A stretch of 64,000 bases of DNA from Corythoichthys intestinalis (GCF_030265065.1 NC_080414.1:32616001-32680000), one strand, 5' to 3'. Positions 45,129 to 58,002 are shown, counted from the first letter of the stretch. Notes: a model not told the origin generated them from the letters alone. Numbers and translations: made by a program.

Positions 45129-48100
45129 ATGGAACATCTTGCATCTCAAATTCTTGCGACCATCGAAAGGCTGGGAGGTAAGTGAATTAGTCAAAGTTAA
45201 ACATGCATTATTCGTCTAAAAAAATTGCAGTTTAATGACTGAGTGGGCTTTTCTGAACTTTGTTCGTTTTGCGTCGTGTTGTTGTTGAGTATTTATGACA
45301 ACAGCGTTTTATTCGTGACATTGTTTGTCAAAAAATATCAGGACATGCAGCCTGTTTTCATCATTATTCAAAAAGATTTCCACCTTATGACAATTTTGAC
45401 ATGTAACCGACGGATGTTTGTCGAGTCGAAAACCAACCTTTGGAATATCGCGTACGTTGTGCTAAACGCATCGCAGGTAACAGCTAAAATTCAAACTTTA
45501 GGAGCTGAAACGTGAAAGTCCTACATGTTAATATTAAACTCCTCGTGATAATTCACATGTAGAGTGCGCAAAGCAGGCGGTATGAAAATGCTCATCCTAT
45601 ATGCTAGCAAAGTGCAACGACATGTTAATTGTACTGCAAGAGGACTTTTTTTCGTTTTTTTTTTTTTTGTAAACTAACGGCCAAAACAAAGATTTCCACC
45701 TTACGACAATGTTAACATTTGACAATCATAAGTTTGTCGAGTCGAAAACGTTTGGGATATCGCGTTCTGCTAAACGCATCGCAGGTAACGGCTAATATTC
45801 AAACTAGGAGCTGAAACGTGAGAAGTCCTACTTGTTAATATTAAACTCTTTATCATAATCCACATGTAGTTTGTTTTCACCTCTAAATTAAATCAACGTT
45901 GATGCTAACGGCCAAAAAAATGTAATCGACTACAGCGTTTTTTTTTTTCGTGACATTGTTAGACACAGAATATCAGGACTTGCAGCCAGTTTTCAACATT
46001 ATTACGACAATTTTAACATTTAACCGACGAATGTTCGTCGAGTCGAAAACTTTTGGGATATCGCGTTGTGCTAAACGCATCACAGGTAACGGCCAAAATT
46101 CAAACTAGGAGCTGAAACATGAAAAGTCCTACATGTTAATATTAAACTCATCATCATAATCCACATGTAGAGTGCGCAACCCAGATAGCAGACCGACATT
46201 GAATAAACGTTGATTTTCCATCAAACTCATCAGTATGGTTGACATCGAAATTTTCGACGTCAAGTGACATTGAAACAACGTTGTTCTATGGTACGTCAGG
46301 GAATGGTTGGGTTAACATTGTTTTATAGTTGATGTAGTAATGTTGACAAAGAGTTGATTTATGATTGACCGGTAAATGTGAATTATGGATGAGCCGGCGT
46401 TTTGGTCGAAAACATAACATTGATTCAGCATTGTTAATAATCAAAATGACGTTTAGGTTTTGTAAGGATTTCAACATTGAAACAACATTAATTGAGGGCG
46501 CAAAAGTGAACGTCTGTCTGCTATGTGGGGTTGTGCTCAACGCATCACAGGTAACGGCTAGTGGACAGTTTTTGTTTTACTAACGGCCAAAAAATGTCGT
46601 CAAGGTACCTTGATCGGCTCCTGAGGAAAAGAAACTGACGGGAGGTGTGGCGAGTAACATGGTCAGTTTTGGGGCTGAATTCGAGGACAACGTACAACGG
46701 AACAGGTTTTTTTGCTGCGACTCATCCAGGAAGGGTTTATCATTTTGTGGACGAAAATTTGGTTGTTTGGCCTGTCTATGTGTTCTTTAGGGATATGTAG
46801 ATAGATTAATGGTTAAAAAAAGAACATTATTTAAATAAATAAATCCCCTTATTGGGTGAAAGTGGATGTTTTTCTGCAAGACACTTGATGATATCTCATG
46901 GCACAGCGGTTGGGAATTACTTGTCAATCAAATCATTTCATGCATCCATCAGTGTTTCCTCATTCATTGTTTGTTTTACTTTCTTTTCTGCAGAGCACTT
47001 ATTGGAGCACCCTCTGAGTTTAACAGATTTGGACCGGATGAGCAATGGTGCAAACAAGGCTGCAAGCAGGGAAACGTATGTGATTTTTTTCTCTTATACC
47101 ATTTGCTAACTCATAATTCAAAATAATAACAATTGCCTATTTTACATTTAGGTTCGTTTTGGCTGAGCTGATTAAAACCGAAAAGGCTTACGTGCAAGAC
47201 CTGCGAGAATGCATTTATGCGAGTTTCCTTTCTGTTTACGTGCAGTTCTTGTTAGAAAAAACTATACTCAAATCTTTTTGTTGGATCTTGCAGACTTACA
47301 TGAGGGAGATGATGACACACGAGGTGGAGATCCCTGCAGGACTCATCAATATGGAGCACGTCATCTTCGGGAACTTGTTGGAGCTGTATGAATTCCATCA
47401 TAAGTAAGCATATGCAGTGACTTTAGTAAAAAATGACTGACATTTTGAATCCGATTGGACAAAATAGACAAATTGTCTACCTCTGGTCATTTCTCATATT
47501 TAAAACATACCACCACCACTTACTTTTTGGAATGTATTAATTTTTGTTCTATCTTCAGGATCTTCCTCAAGGAACTGGAAAAACATGAAAGCGTCCCTGA
47601 AGATGTCGGACATTGCTTTGTGAAATGGGTATTTATCGCTTTGTCACTACCGTAATCATAATGATACTGATAAATGACCCATAAACAATTCTGAGCATGT
47701 TGTTGGTTTTGTTTTTTGAAGGCTGAGAAGTTCCAATTATACGTGGACTACGCCAAGAATAGTGACAAATCCACTCGCCTCATCGTGGAGCATACTGTCA
47801 CCTATTTTAATGTAAGTTAAATATCAAAGTTATCAACGTGAAATTACAAATTATAATGCTTCATTGTCTTACATTCTTTTCTCTTTTTCTTTCCATGGGC
47901 TCAACAGAAAATTCAGCAAAAGCACGGACTGCCATTCTCGTTACAATCATTCCTGATCAAGCCAATCCAGAGAATGACAAAATATCCGCTCCTGATAAAG
48001 GTAAGTTCAAGCTCGTTGTTCAGAAAACCAACATAAAACGCAGAAGATACATTAACGACACACTCATAATAAAAAAATATAACGTAAAACATTCAACAAA

Positions 48101-51076
48101 CAAAATAATTCAACAATGTTTAGTTTGTTCAAGTAAATCACATAATTTTGTCTCATGAAAGTCCCCAAATGTAATGCGATGTGCAAAGATTTTTATGGTT
48201 ACTTTAATCCTTCAGATAATTGCTTTACAATACACATACAAACAGAGGATACAACATCATTCACAGGTATATAATCTCTATGTTCTGTGGGTCTTAAAGC
48301 ATTTTTAAGTGTATTTTTGCTTATTTTAGAATCTCCTCGATTGCTTCGAAGATGAGAAAGGATTACTCAAGGAAGCCCTGGAGGTGACTCTCGGCATTCT
48401 CAAGAGAGCTAACGATGCAATTCATTTCTCCGTGCTGGAAGGTAAGTTAACATGGGCAAAATGGCTGAACATGCACTTGCTTTTGAGGCATAGTTTGCTT
48501 ACATGACCTATTCTCTCCTCCGTCAGGTTTCGATGAGAGCGGTGAATCCCAAGGTGAGTTGCTCCGACAGGAGGCATTCAAAATGTGGGATACAAAACTG
48601 CCATTTTGCAGGGGGAAGAATTCACAACTCTTTCTCCTGAAAAATTCCTTGCTCGTCTGCAAGGTGGTCAAGGATGAGAAAGGCATGACGAAATACATTT
48701 ACAAGAGAAAACTCAACGTGAGTCATCCTTTACTTACTTTTTTTACCTATGCAATATTCTCAATCAACATGATCGTTTAATTTCTTCTTTAGCTAGCTGA
48801 TGTAAAGCTGACAGAACATCTTAAGCGAGACCCTGGCAAGTTTGTCCTTAGGGTGAGCCGCAGCTTGATGTCGAGCAAAAGAATTGTTCTTAAGGTAAGA
48901 CATTCTTTCCTCTTTTCCTGAAAACAAAGTGAGATTCCCACACATATTACTAACAGGGTTTTGACATGATGCTGAGCCATAGACTTCACTATCAGTTGAT
49001 TGGGCGCAGGGCCGATGCGTAAGTGGCCTATTTTAAAAAACTTCAAATTCAGATACTTTCAAAACCAAAGCCGCCAGCGACCAAAAACCAAACCAGGCAC
49101 CTCCCTTAGGCATGTATGAGTCTCCATGAGCAGCGACAAAAATTAGTACGGTAATTATTTTTTTATACAAGTATAACAAAACTTAAAATGACTATAAAAT
49201 TCTCAAATTTTATGCTAGATGCACAAAAATCACCAAATGCAGAAATAACCACCTATATTTTCAGGATAAATAGAAATATTTAACACATCATATAAGTTTT
49301 TGTCCAAAATATCAACTTAAATTTTTTCTAAATTAGGTCAAGTTTTCAACAACTAGTTACTCAACTTTCACATCAAAAACTTAATACTTGAGGAAAACAT
49401 GCAGAATCATCTTAATTTTACTCAACAAAAGCGAAATTTGCATTTTCCTATATACAATCATAACTTATTTAGGTTGCATTCTGCTATTGTGTAGAGATAC
49501 AAAATCCACCATGGCGGCCGTCACAAAACAGAGCTGAACATTCATGATTCTTGGTCAAAATCAAAAAACGGGCAGTTATCGTTCATTTTACGTAAATATT
49601 TCAAGCCAAAGTTACAGTATTGTGCAATCCTACAAGGTGGCCGTCACGAAACAAAGCGCTTTTTAAGCTTGTCAGGGACGCGGGCAGGCAGGAATGTTGT
49701 GTGGACCCAATTGCAGGGAAACAAAAGCGGCAAGGCAGGTGAACTCAAAAAACGTTTTAATGATATCTAACAAAAACACAAAGTACAACCAAAACCACTG
49801 GGGATCAAAAGGGCAAGATTCAAACAAAACTTACTTAAATCGAAGGGACGGATACACGAGGGCTTGGACAGGTCTTGACTTTGGCAGACGTAGACATAGA
49901 CAATGACGCAACAAGGAGTGAACAGAAAATGGGAGCTTATATACACACAAGCAGACAAGGGGTAATGAGACAACAAGGAACAGGTGAGCACAGGAGGATA
50001 GTCTAGGAGAAGGCACATCAGGTGAAATCAATGGGCAATCACAGGGACAAGTCACACTAGGAGAAAACAAACACAAAACCTAACAAAGCTGAAATTTCTT
50101 GTAAATAAATGCTTAAATCGCAGAATATCTATATATATGAACAGAAAACAGTCTAGATTCTTGGTTAAAAAGAAAAAAAAATGGGCAGTTATCATTCATT
50201 GTACATAAATATTTCAAGCCAAAGTTACACTAATTAAAACCATTGTTTTTTTCCCCCACAACATTTCAAAGTGCATGCATGGTGCTATTTAATATAATAA
50301 ATATCTTGAATCCTCGACCAAATCACTCTTGAGACATTGCTGCCTGCTTGTATGTAGTAAAACGTTAGTCCTATTTCCACCTCAATCCGGCGTTGGAGTG
50401 TGTTTGAGTTTATCACAGTGAAAGCCAACTCAACATTCTGACGGAGTCAGGCCCCCTATGGGAAGGCGTGGTGCAATGTCTGTGGGAGCTGTGTTGACAA
50501 CTGATGGTGGAGTGTATGTACGAATGAAAATCAGTGTTTAATTTCCAAATGGCCTTATAACCTTCGACTTTCCTCTTTCGGAATAGGCGTCATCTGTTCA
50601 AACCAAGCTGGACTGGATCGAACATATCCGGAAGCTAAACAAGGAACACACCCTCCACCTGACGGGTACACTCAAGGAGCCGATTGGTATTCCTAAAGCC
50701 ATCACAGCAAAGCTCTGCAAGAGCCAAAAGTCAAAATCAGGGATACTTCTATCCAATTCTGTGGCTTCTTGGTTTAAAAAAAGTAAAAAAAAAAAAAAAA
50801 AATGGCGCCTTGATCAATGAGTGACTTGACTTCCAGACATTGTTTGCCATTTATTTATTATAAATTTGAGGGTGTTTGTTGGAGAGATTTATGCTGTGAC
50901 TTTAACCCAATTTAGACTGACACAAATAGTCCACAATTCCTTAAAAAAAAACAACAACAACATACATACTTTATAACAGGTGACTTACATCTCTGATATT
51001 GTGCAAGAAAAGATAAAAAAAAAAAACAACAGAATTATTGTGTTTTGTTGTTTTTTTTTCTAGGGGAAGGGTGTGA
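45129..51076 (+). CDS. Stand-alone Trio-type RhoGEF (DH-PH), copy 4
   Basis: The most diverged paralogue. Exons: 45129-45177, 46994-47075, 47152-47218, 47294-47403, 47559-47628, 47722-47811, 47908-48000, 48330-48441, 48527-48717, 48793-48894, 50587-50729 and 51064-51076; the lengths are identical to copies 1/3 and the frame is open (373 residues). DH features: [56 protein letters not shown] features: [29 protein letters not shown] (Trp of LWVG is Arg), [12 protein letters not shown]. It ends KSQKGRV, close to the QKGRR of Trio. Some residues ([20 protein letters not shown]) are nearer Trio than the other copies. Two oddities: the donor after exon 3 is GC (ATGCGAGT instead of ATGTGAGT), and the donor after exon 11 is weak (AAAAGTCAAA). 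Either could reduce splicing. Intron 10 is enlarged by about 1.4 kb of repeats. Confidence 0.75.
45375..46150 (+). repeat. Expanded intron-1 repeat of GEF copy 4
   Basis: At least three further units (starting about 45390, 45705 and 46005) of the block seen twice in copies 1-3. Each carries GTCGAGTCG(A/T)AAA, TTTGGxATATCGCG and GCTAAACGCAT, plus part of another after the MITE (46533-46560). Confidence 0.65.
46178..46532. mobile_element. MITE within intron 1 of copy 4
   Basis: AACCCAGATAGCAGAC at the left and GTCTGCTATGTGGGGTT at the right form the inverted ends. Internal words (CATTGAATAAACGTTGATTT, GAAACAACGTTGTTCTATGG) recur inverted at 41868-42020, where the right half of another copy adjoins the foldback element. 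It splits one intron-1 repeat unit. Confidence 0.7.
49670..50085. mobile_element. Solo-LTR-like insertion in copy-4 intron
   Basis: 416 bp starting TGTCAGGGACGCGGGCAGG and ending CCTAACA, with an exact 5-bp duplication AAGCT on both sides. TG...CA ends plus a 5-bp duplication point to a solo LTR; no internal region. The related architecture at 22583-23061 lies in a different intron of copy 2. It interrupts tandem repeats of the 61755-62440 family. Confidence 0.6.
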
Positions 51077-51198
51077 ACTACAGTGGCTTCGAGGATTCCA
51101 TCAAAGTGGCTCGGCGTCCGTATTTTTTGTTGTTGTTTTTTGCTACATTTGTTTATATGTTTCCTTGTAAATATTGTATATAGTTATGTATTTGATCA

Positions 51199-51204
51199 AA
51201 TAAA
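51199..51204 (+). promoter_or_regulatory. Poly(A) signal, GEF copy 4
   Basis: AATAAA about 125 nt after the stop in a context like copies 1 and 3. Confidence 0.75.
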
Positions 51205-51805
51205 ATGTCATTGTCATTTGCACAGCTTGTTTTTGGCCTTCTTTGCAATTAAAAATGTATAGTAAAAATGTTATTGTGTGGACATGAATTTGGAGAATAA
51301 ATCAGAATTTAGTTCTCAAAATTTTTCTCAGTGTTTTTGTTGCATTTGAAAACACTCTGCAGAAATTTGTAATACATCATTGCACTTAATTACAATTTTC
51401 CAGGTTTTGATCTTTCATATAAAAAGACATTTGAACGAACTTTTTCATCTCAGAGCGCTTTACCTTAAAATGATCTTCTCAGTTTGTTACTTCTCTTTTG
51501 ATGCACATGCAGATTTATGTGTACAAAATAAGTGATCTCAAATGAGTGCATCATATTGGCTCCGGTTATGTAGGGATGTGTGTGATATTGTTGGCCACTA
51601 GGGGTCGACTTCCTCACAGAAACGTGGGTAGCGTTGCAGTAATCCGGACGGCAATGACAAGGCTGTGGACAAGGATCGAAGGGGGTTTTACAGAAGCATC
51701 TTTGTATTGAGACTACTAAATGGGCATTTAGTATGGAGGTAGCTCCGTGTATTTATTGTTTTACTGGAAAAAAAAAGGTTGCTTGAATCAAAATATATAC
51801 AGTAC

Positions 51806-51808
<3 letters not shown>

Positions 51809-51848
<40 letters not shown>

Positions 51849-51925
51849 CATAACCAAAAATAGGCACTTGCCCTAAACTTTTCTTGAATGACGTGTATAT
51901 ATATATATACTGTATATATGTATAT
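51809..51925. repeat. (TA)n tracts
   Basis: TA microsatellites at 51809-51846 and 51895-51938, separated by unrelated sequence. Confidence 0.9.
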
Positions 51926-52189
51926 ATATATATATATGCACAGTACTGTATATTCAATCCCCCAAAAAGTCACTTTCATTAAAAAAACAAAAAACAAAAA
52001 AAAAAAAGAATGCAAAAATAAATTAGAGACTAAAAAAAGCATTCGAAAAATATTATTTATTTTTTATTGAAACAACTTTTTGATTGACGTAATGTTTTGA
52101 GTTTGCGCCACATTTTGGCATGGACATTTGTGTCTTCAATATTCAATCAAAAAATAAGTTGCTTCAAAAAAATATACCGGTAGATGGCG

Positions 52190-52645
52190 GAAAACACTCA
52201 GGTGACTTGAAGTTCCGCTTGGAGACCCCCAATTTTTCCAAATTTCAAAATTGTCCTATATGCCTGTGTGATACTTAATTGGAAAGCTTAAAATCTCAAT
52301 TTTCTAGGGGGAAGTAAAATTTTGAACAGGAGGGCATTTTAGAAAAACTATAAAACTGGAGGTGAGAGCATGAGAGAGCAGAATTAAAGACGCCACGATT
52401 TTAACGAGATATTATCGCGTACTTACCTTGTTTCGATCCAAAAACTCCATGAAGCATGTATTACCGGGTGTCAAGACACAGCTGTGAATGGCCACAGCCG
52501 GACTTTTTGGGGATTTTATGGGTGAAACTTGGTGATAATGACAAGGGTAGCAATGCAGAAATCGCAGACAACAAGGAGTGGTTGAGATTTTATTTTTCAT
52601 ATAGTTGACCTTTTAAACGTTATTTTTCAATTTTTCTTTGTTTGG
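52190..52645 (-). mobile_element. Foldback element, left arm and loop
   Basis: GGCGGAAAACACTCAGGTGA start, then CTCAATTTTCTAGGGGG, CTTACCTTGTTTCGATCC, and the loop TGCAGAAATCGCAGACA. The - strand of the loop plus inner arm stays open (VSPIKSPKSPAVAIHSCVL ... CFMEFLDRNK) up to a GTAAGT donor-like site. It is joined at 52640 to a Tc1-family 5' region (inverted relative to 16190-16380). Confidence 0.6.
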
Positions 52646-53480
52646 ATCGATTATTTATCATCTAACATATCGGGGAAAATGCGACAGTAACAAAAAAAAA
52701 ACAAAACAAAAAAAAAAACAAATCAGCGATGGTTATGAGGTCGATATCCGTGACTTTTTTTTACAGAAGCCAAATCTTTTATTGTGACACAATTTGTTTA
52801 AAAGTTTAAAATATGCGAGTGAATAATTTTAAAAAGTTTTTTAAAAAACTAAATATTAGACATGAATGAATGATTCTAAGCTAAAAATGACAGACGTTTT
52901 GAATAGTAAATATAAATACTTACCTTCTATTTATGGCTAGGTTGAAGCAAATGCGGTTGTGCGACGTCTGTAAACGGGAGTTTTCAGGGTTAAACGGACA
53001 AATTAAAAATAGTTCGGGGGCTTCATGCGCCATGAATTTGCTATGGCAGCATACAGACATATTGTACTGCAGTTTCCTCTAAAGAGGAGTGCAAGAGCAG
53101 AAGCTGCTTTTTCAGTCTTGTCTGTGTTTACCGCTATATTCAAAAGAAAAATCAACTCAAAAAAAAAAATAATCATAGAAAAAAAGTATTTGAATGGGAA
53201 AAAAATATTTGAGACATTTTTGAGAAATCTTGCAATTTAATTTGCTCAGAAATTCCAGACATTTATTCTGGAAGTTTTCCAAATGTTTCTTTAGTAGTTT
53301 TTGATAACAAATGTGACATATGAAAGTTAGTATAAAGTCAATACAGAATTAATTTGCATTGATCATTTAGCCTATCAATTAATTGGGTTCATATTCCTGA
53401 GAAATGTAGCCCTGATCGCCGTTCACCCAATCTGTTGGTCTTATTAATGCCCTGTCCCCAGCAAAAAGTGTAAATGCAGG
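52646..53480. other. Decayed repeat sequence
   Basis: 52740-52930 is an inverted relative of 16130-16330 (AAATATGCGAGTGAATAATT, AGCTAAAAATGACAGAC). The rest is AT-rich with no gene recognised. Confidence 0.4.
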
Positions 53481-53529
53481 TTATATTGTTATATTGTCCC
53501 TAGCAATGTTGAGACCAAACCTACGCCCT

Positions 53530-53660
53530 TGGGTTGAGCAGTTTGATCGGTAGGCAAACTGGAAGGGGTCGAGTGTGAAGAAAAGACGTGAAGTGATGTG
53601 CTCCTGAACCGACCTCTCAAAACACTTTTTTTCGCCAATGCTACCACCTGCACTGACCAT
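53530..53660 (-). mobile_element. Non-LTR reverse transcriptase fragment
   Basis: Minus strand KKCFERSVQEHITSRLFFTL, DPFQFAYRSNCST matches the region before the catalytic core of CR1/L2-type reverse transcriptases (typical form: FERLVMxHI...TLDPLQFAYRPNRST). Only about 40 residues remain. Confidence 0.7.
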
Positions 53661-54172
53661 CTTGGGACCCATGATGATTTCTCTCCCAAGAAAATCCGAC
53701 GTCCTGCTGTCTTGCTGTAAAACAATGAAATTGCAATGCTGTCGTAAATCGTCTCGAACCTTTTGTCATATGTCGAGACAGATGACAAGTCCAATTTTAC
53801 GTTGTATGTCGAAAAAAAATCCTATGACAATGCGTTCATATGTCGAGGTACATGTATGGCTTTTTAAGGAATGGGCGCACCTGAGAAGTGCACCATTGAG
53901 GTATGCCATTTAAGCAATGTATTGTATCGATTTGTGTTCAATCTATTCATGTATTTTGCCTACTTTAAAGAACTTTGACTTTGTGGTGTGCCACTGTTTT
54001 CCCCCGTGGTGTTTAATGGGCCTTATGTTTTAATTGCCTTTGAGCATTGCTGTGCGTTGGTTTTATAGTGTCAATTCGATAATTTATCATCTTTATGCTT
54101 GTTAATCATACCAGTCTCGTTAAATAGATAACTCTTGCAAAGCAGTATCGAATATGACCGTTAATGCTTATC

Positions 54173-55715
54173 GCGGTATGAAAAAGTATCTGAATTTCTC
54201 ACATTTCTGCCTAAAATCACTACCAAATGTGGTCTGATACTTGTCAAAATCACACAGATGAAAAAACAGTGACTGCTTTAACTAAAACCACCCAAAAATT
54301 TATAGGTTTTCGTATTTTAATAAGGATGGCATGCAAACATTGACAGAAGGGTGAAAATAAGTAAGAGAACCATCACATTTAATATTTTGTGGCACCCCCT
54401 GTGGCAGCAATAACTTCAACTAGACGCTTCCTGTAGCTTCAGATCAGGCTGGCACATCGATCAGGACTAATCTTGGCCCATTCTTCTCTACAAAACCGCT
54501 GTAGTTCAGTCAGATTCCTGGGATGTCTGGCATGAATCGTTGTCTTTAGGTCATGCCAAAGCATCTCAAGGGGTTCAAGTCTGGACTTTGACTTGGCCAC
54601 TCCAGAGCGTGTATTTTGTTCTTCTGAAACCTTTCTGAAGTTGATTTACCTCTGTGTTTTGGATCGTTGTCTTGTTTCAACATCCATCCTCTTTTTAGCT
54701 TCAACCGTCTGACAGATGGCCTCAGGTTTTCCTGCAAAACATCCTGATAAACTTTTGAATTCATTCTTCCAATAATAATTGCAAGTTGTCCAGGCCCTGA
54801 GGCAGCAAAACAGCCCCGAATCATGATGCTCCCTACACCATGCTTCACGATGGAGATAGAGTGTTCATGTTGGTGAGCTGTTCCATTTTTCCTCCACACA
54901 TAACGTTATGTGTTACTCCCAAACAATTCCACTTTGGTTTCATCAGTTAAAAAAATATTTTGCCAATTTTTTGTGGAGTGTTCAAGTGCTTTTTTTGCAA
55001 ACATTAAACGAGCAACAATGTTTTTTTTAGACAGCAGTGGCTTCCTCCATGGAGTCCTCCCATGAACACCATTCTTGGCCATAGTTTTACATATAGTTGA
55101 TGTTTGCACATGGATATAGGACTGTGCCAGTGATTTCTGTAAGTCTGTAGCAGACACTCTAGGGTTGTTTTTTTACCTCTCTGAGTATTCTGCGCTGAAC
55201 TCTTGGCTTCATCTTTAGTTGATGGCCACTTCTTGGGAGAGAAGCAACAGTGCCGAACTCTCTCCATTTGTAGACAACTTCTCTGACTGTCGATTAATGA
55301 ACATCCAGACTTTTAGAGATGGTTTTGTATTCTTTCCCGGCTTTATACAATTAAAAAAAAATCATTGAATGCAGGTGTTCAGACAGCTGTTTTGACCGAG
55401 TCATGATGCACATCAGACAGGTGTGTATTTTATAGTGGGCAGGACAGCTTTAAACAACTCATCAGTGATTTGGCACACACCTGACTTAAATTGTTCAGTA
55501 AAAAGTGGTTTCAATTGCTCTTTAAGTCTCCTTAGGCAGAGGGTTCACTTACTTATTTTCCCCTCCCTTCTGTCATTGTTTGCATGCTATCCTCATGAAA
55601 ATATGAAAACCTGTAAATGTTTGGGTGGTTTTAGTTAAAGCACTGTTTTCTATGGTGATTTTATGCAGAAATGTGAGAAATTCCAAAAGGTTCTGATAAT
55701 TTTTCATACCACTGT
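54173..55715 (-). mobile_element. Tc1-like transposon with decayed transposase
   Basis: Ends GCGGTATGAAAAAGTATCTG (left) and GATAATTTTTCATACCACTG (right), about 1.54 kb, the usual Tc1 length. Minus strand 55267 to 54546 covers a Tc1 transposase in pieces: HTH part (SATDLQKSLAQSYIHVQTST), first Asp in FLTDETKVELFG, GSIMIRGCFAASGPGQL, second Asp in LKQDNDPKHRGKST, and WPSQSPDLNPLRCFG, where the third acidic residue would follow. Frame changes near 54905 and 55157 split it. It needs a helper to move. Confidence 0.85.
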
Positions 55716-55719
55716 ATCT

Positions 55720-56270
55720 GTCTTAATAATAAACAACTTGTTTTTATTCTGTCCTATAGCCTCCTGTTTAGTTTGTTCAGAAGAAGCCTGACGTGGTATT
55801 TTATTGTGCTTTATTTTGCCACTTTTGGCCACTACATAAAGGGAAGATTCGGTCCATTATCATGAGCATGGAGACAGCCTGTCTGTCTCTTGTTCCATCC
55901 TTGAAATGGCTCACATCAAAGTAAGGAGTGGAAGTCCAAGGAGGTGTTGCAGGATGTTTGCTTGCCTGCCTTGGTCTGGCATCATGTAGAGATCATTTCA
56001 AGGCCACATCTTCAAAGGGGAGATCTTGATCAACATATTTTCTACTATGATGAATCGTGTAAAGGGTGGTTGCGTTGGGGTTTTGTTTTGGCGTGCTCAC
56101 AATCTTGGTAGACGTTACTGTTAGACCCGCCCCCCCCCCATCATATCAACAGACACCAAGCAGCAGGGGGGGCTTTTGTGGCACAAAGCCCTCATCGTCT
56201 GTACCGGGCCACACCTGGGTCATTTTTTTTGGTAAATATTTTTAGGATGCCATTTGTCTTCCTGGTATAA
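55720..56270. other. Unassigned spacer
   Basis: No recognisable coding or element sequence; a short C-rich run occurs near 56131. I see nothing to annotate. Confidence 0.35.
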
Positions 56271-56374
56271 ATTTAAGCTGTATTTTCTCTAAAGTTGGAC
56301 AAATACTCATTCAACTTATTATTATTATTATTATTATTATTTTTGAGTGTGTGTGTATTAGCAATTGAAATGCT

Positions 56375-56640
56375 GTCAAATAATGTTTTGAACAATATCT
56401 ATTCTTGAATTAAAGACATTTCTGACAAAAAAAGTTTTATTTTATTTTAATTTTTTTATGATATACAAACTTTTTGCTTACAATAAGTCTGTTAAGCTTA
56501 TTTTCAGCTAACTGTTTTTCTTATTTTAAGAAATCTGAGTAAAATTTACCTGAAGCACTGGCAGATCATTTCACGTATTTCAAGTGGATTTACACTGAAA
56601 ACAAAGGGATTGAAGTTTTGTTTTTTCCAGTTCTAAGGAG
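56375..56640 (-). repeat. Dispersed AT-rich repeat, inverted relative to 12725-13030
   Basis: Shares the ATCTATTCTTGAATTAAAGA, CTTATTTTCAGCTAACTGTT and GATTTACACTGAAAACAAAG words with the complement of 12740-12965. Confidence 0.45.
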
Positions 56641-56860
56641 GTGGGTTTTTGCAATGCATATGTATTGGTTCAGGTGATACACCTTTCAATTCAAACCTTT
56701 GTTTTCAAAAACTTCTAAAGAAACATTTTGAAAACTTCCAGAATAAATATCTGGATTTTATTAGCAAATTGAAATTGAAATATTTGAACACAAATTATAT
56801 TAACATACACAAGAAATACAAACTTGCTAACCATCTCTTAACTATCCAGAAATGCAATAA

Positions 56861-57001
56861 ATAAATAAATAAATAAATAAATACATACATACATACATAC
56901 ATACATACATACATACATACATACATACATACATACATACATACATACATACATACATACATACATACATACATACATACATAAATACATAAATAAATAA
57001 A
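56861..57001. repeat. (ACAT)n microsatellite
   Basis: About 100 bp of tandem ACAT flanked by AAAT units on both sides. Long tetranucleotide arrays of this kind are commonly polymorphic. Confidence 0.95.
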
Positions 57002-58002
57002 CATTTGCCTCAAGACCACTCATAACAAACTAAATAAACTAAATAAATTAGATATCACAAAAAACTTCTTAGTCAGGGAATAACAAAAATAAATAAAAAT
57101 GGAGCCTTTCTTCAGGTAAAATATTACTGCTTTTGTCCACAAGCCCATCCAAACTCAACAAAAAATGAAAGCTCCTTAATTTGGGCTGCTTTAAGAACAC
57201 ATACATTAAATAAAAATGAACAGTAGAAAATTTACAGGAGGATATTTCTCTCAAAGCACCTTCCTCCTCAAGTTCAAGAAATTCACACAGATTAATGTTA
57301 TGCGAACTCTGATGCAGGTCGGACTTTAGGAGCAAAATTAGTGGTTTGTTTCCCACCTCCACAACGTCTTTTTACATTACTGACAGCGGCAGCTGCTGGC
57401 GGAAAAAAAACTTGTAATATCCTTCCTCTTCGAAGGGGGTGGAGGAGGTGACATATTGTATTTTTGGTTGAGTCATAAGCCAATCAAACCGTTTCAGGGA
57501 AAAAATGGACTGGGGCATTCGGCAAGTGACAAGAGGTCAATGTAAATCTGAACATAATTCATTTTATATAATACAATAGGGTCTATTCTATCCTTACACC
57601 TTACAACATATGGGAAGACAATGTACTGTATATGACCTATGCAACTGAGGTCATTATACAGTATAATGCAAATAAGATTGCTTAAAAGTTGGAGGGGACA
57701 ATTTGAGCATCCTGAAAAGGTGGTAGTGTTATGTCCCTTTGCAACCCTGTGCCCTTACTTTCAAAAGTCAAGTTATTTGTTTTTCATTGTTTTTTTGGGT
57801 TAGGGTCATTTAATGTGATTTTTATGTACTGTATAATTTTTATTTCCTGTTTCAATTGTCTTTTTTTTAACTTTCTTTTTGATTTCATGTGATTTTTGCG
57901 AATCATTTTATCTCTTTGTGGATCTTCATGTGATGTAAAGCACTTTGAATTGCCTTGTGTTGAACTGTGCTGTACAAATACATTTTCCTTGCCTTTTCAC
58001 CA
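57002..58002. other. Non-coding spacer
   Basis: The - strand around 57298-57483 is open (KRRCGGGKQTTNFAPKV) and could be a scrap of a transposon-encoded protein, but I cannot name it. Remaining sequence has no recognised feature. Confidence 0.3.

Noticed and set aside
53638-53913. Plus-strand frame of about 90 residues
   Set aside because: Runs antisense to the non-LTR reverse transcriptase fragment and into unrelated DNA; no domain.
56795-57023. Minus-strand frames of MYVC repeats
   Set aside because: Translation of the (ACAT)n microsatellite.
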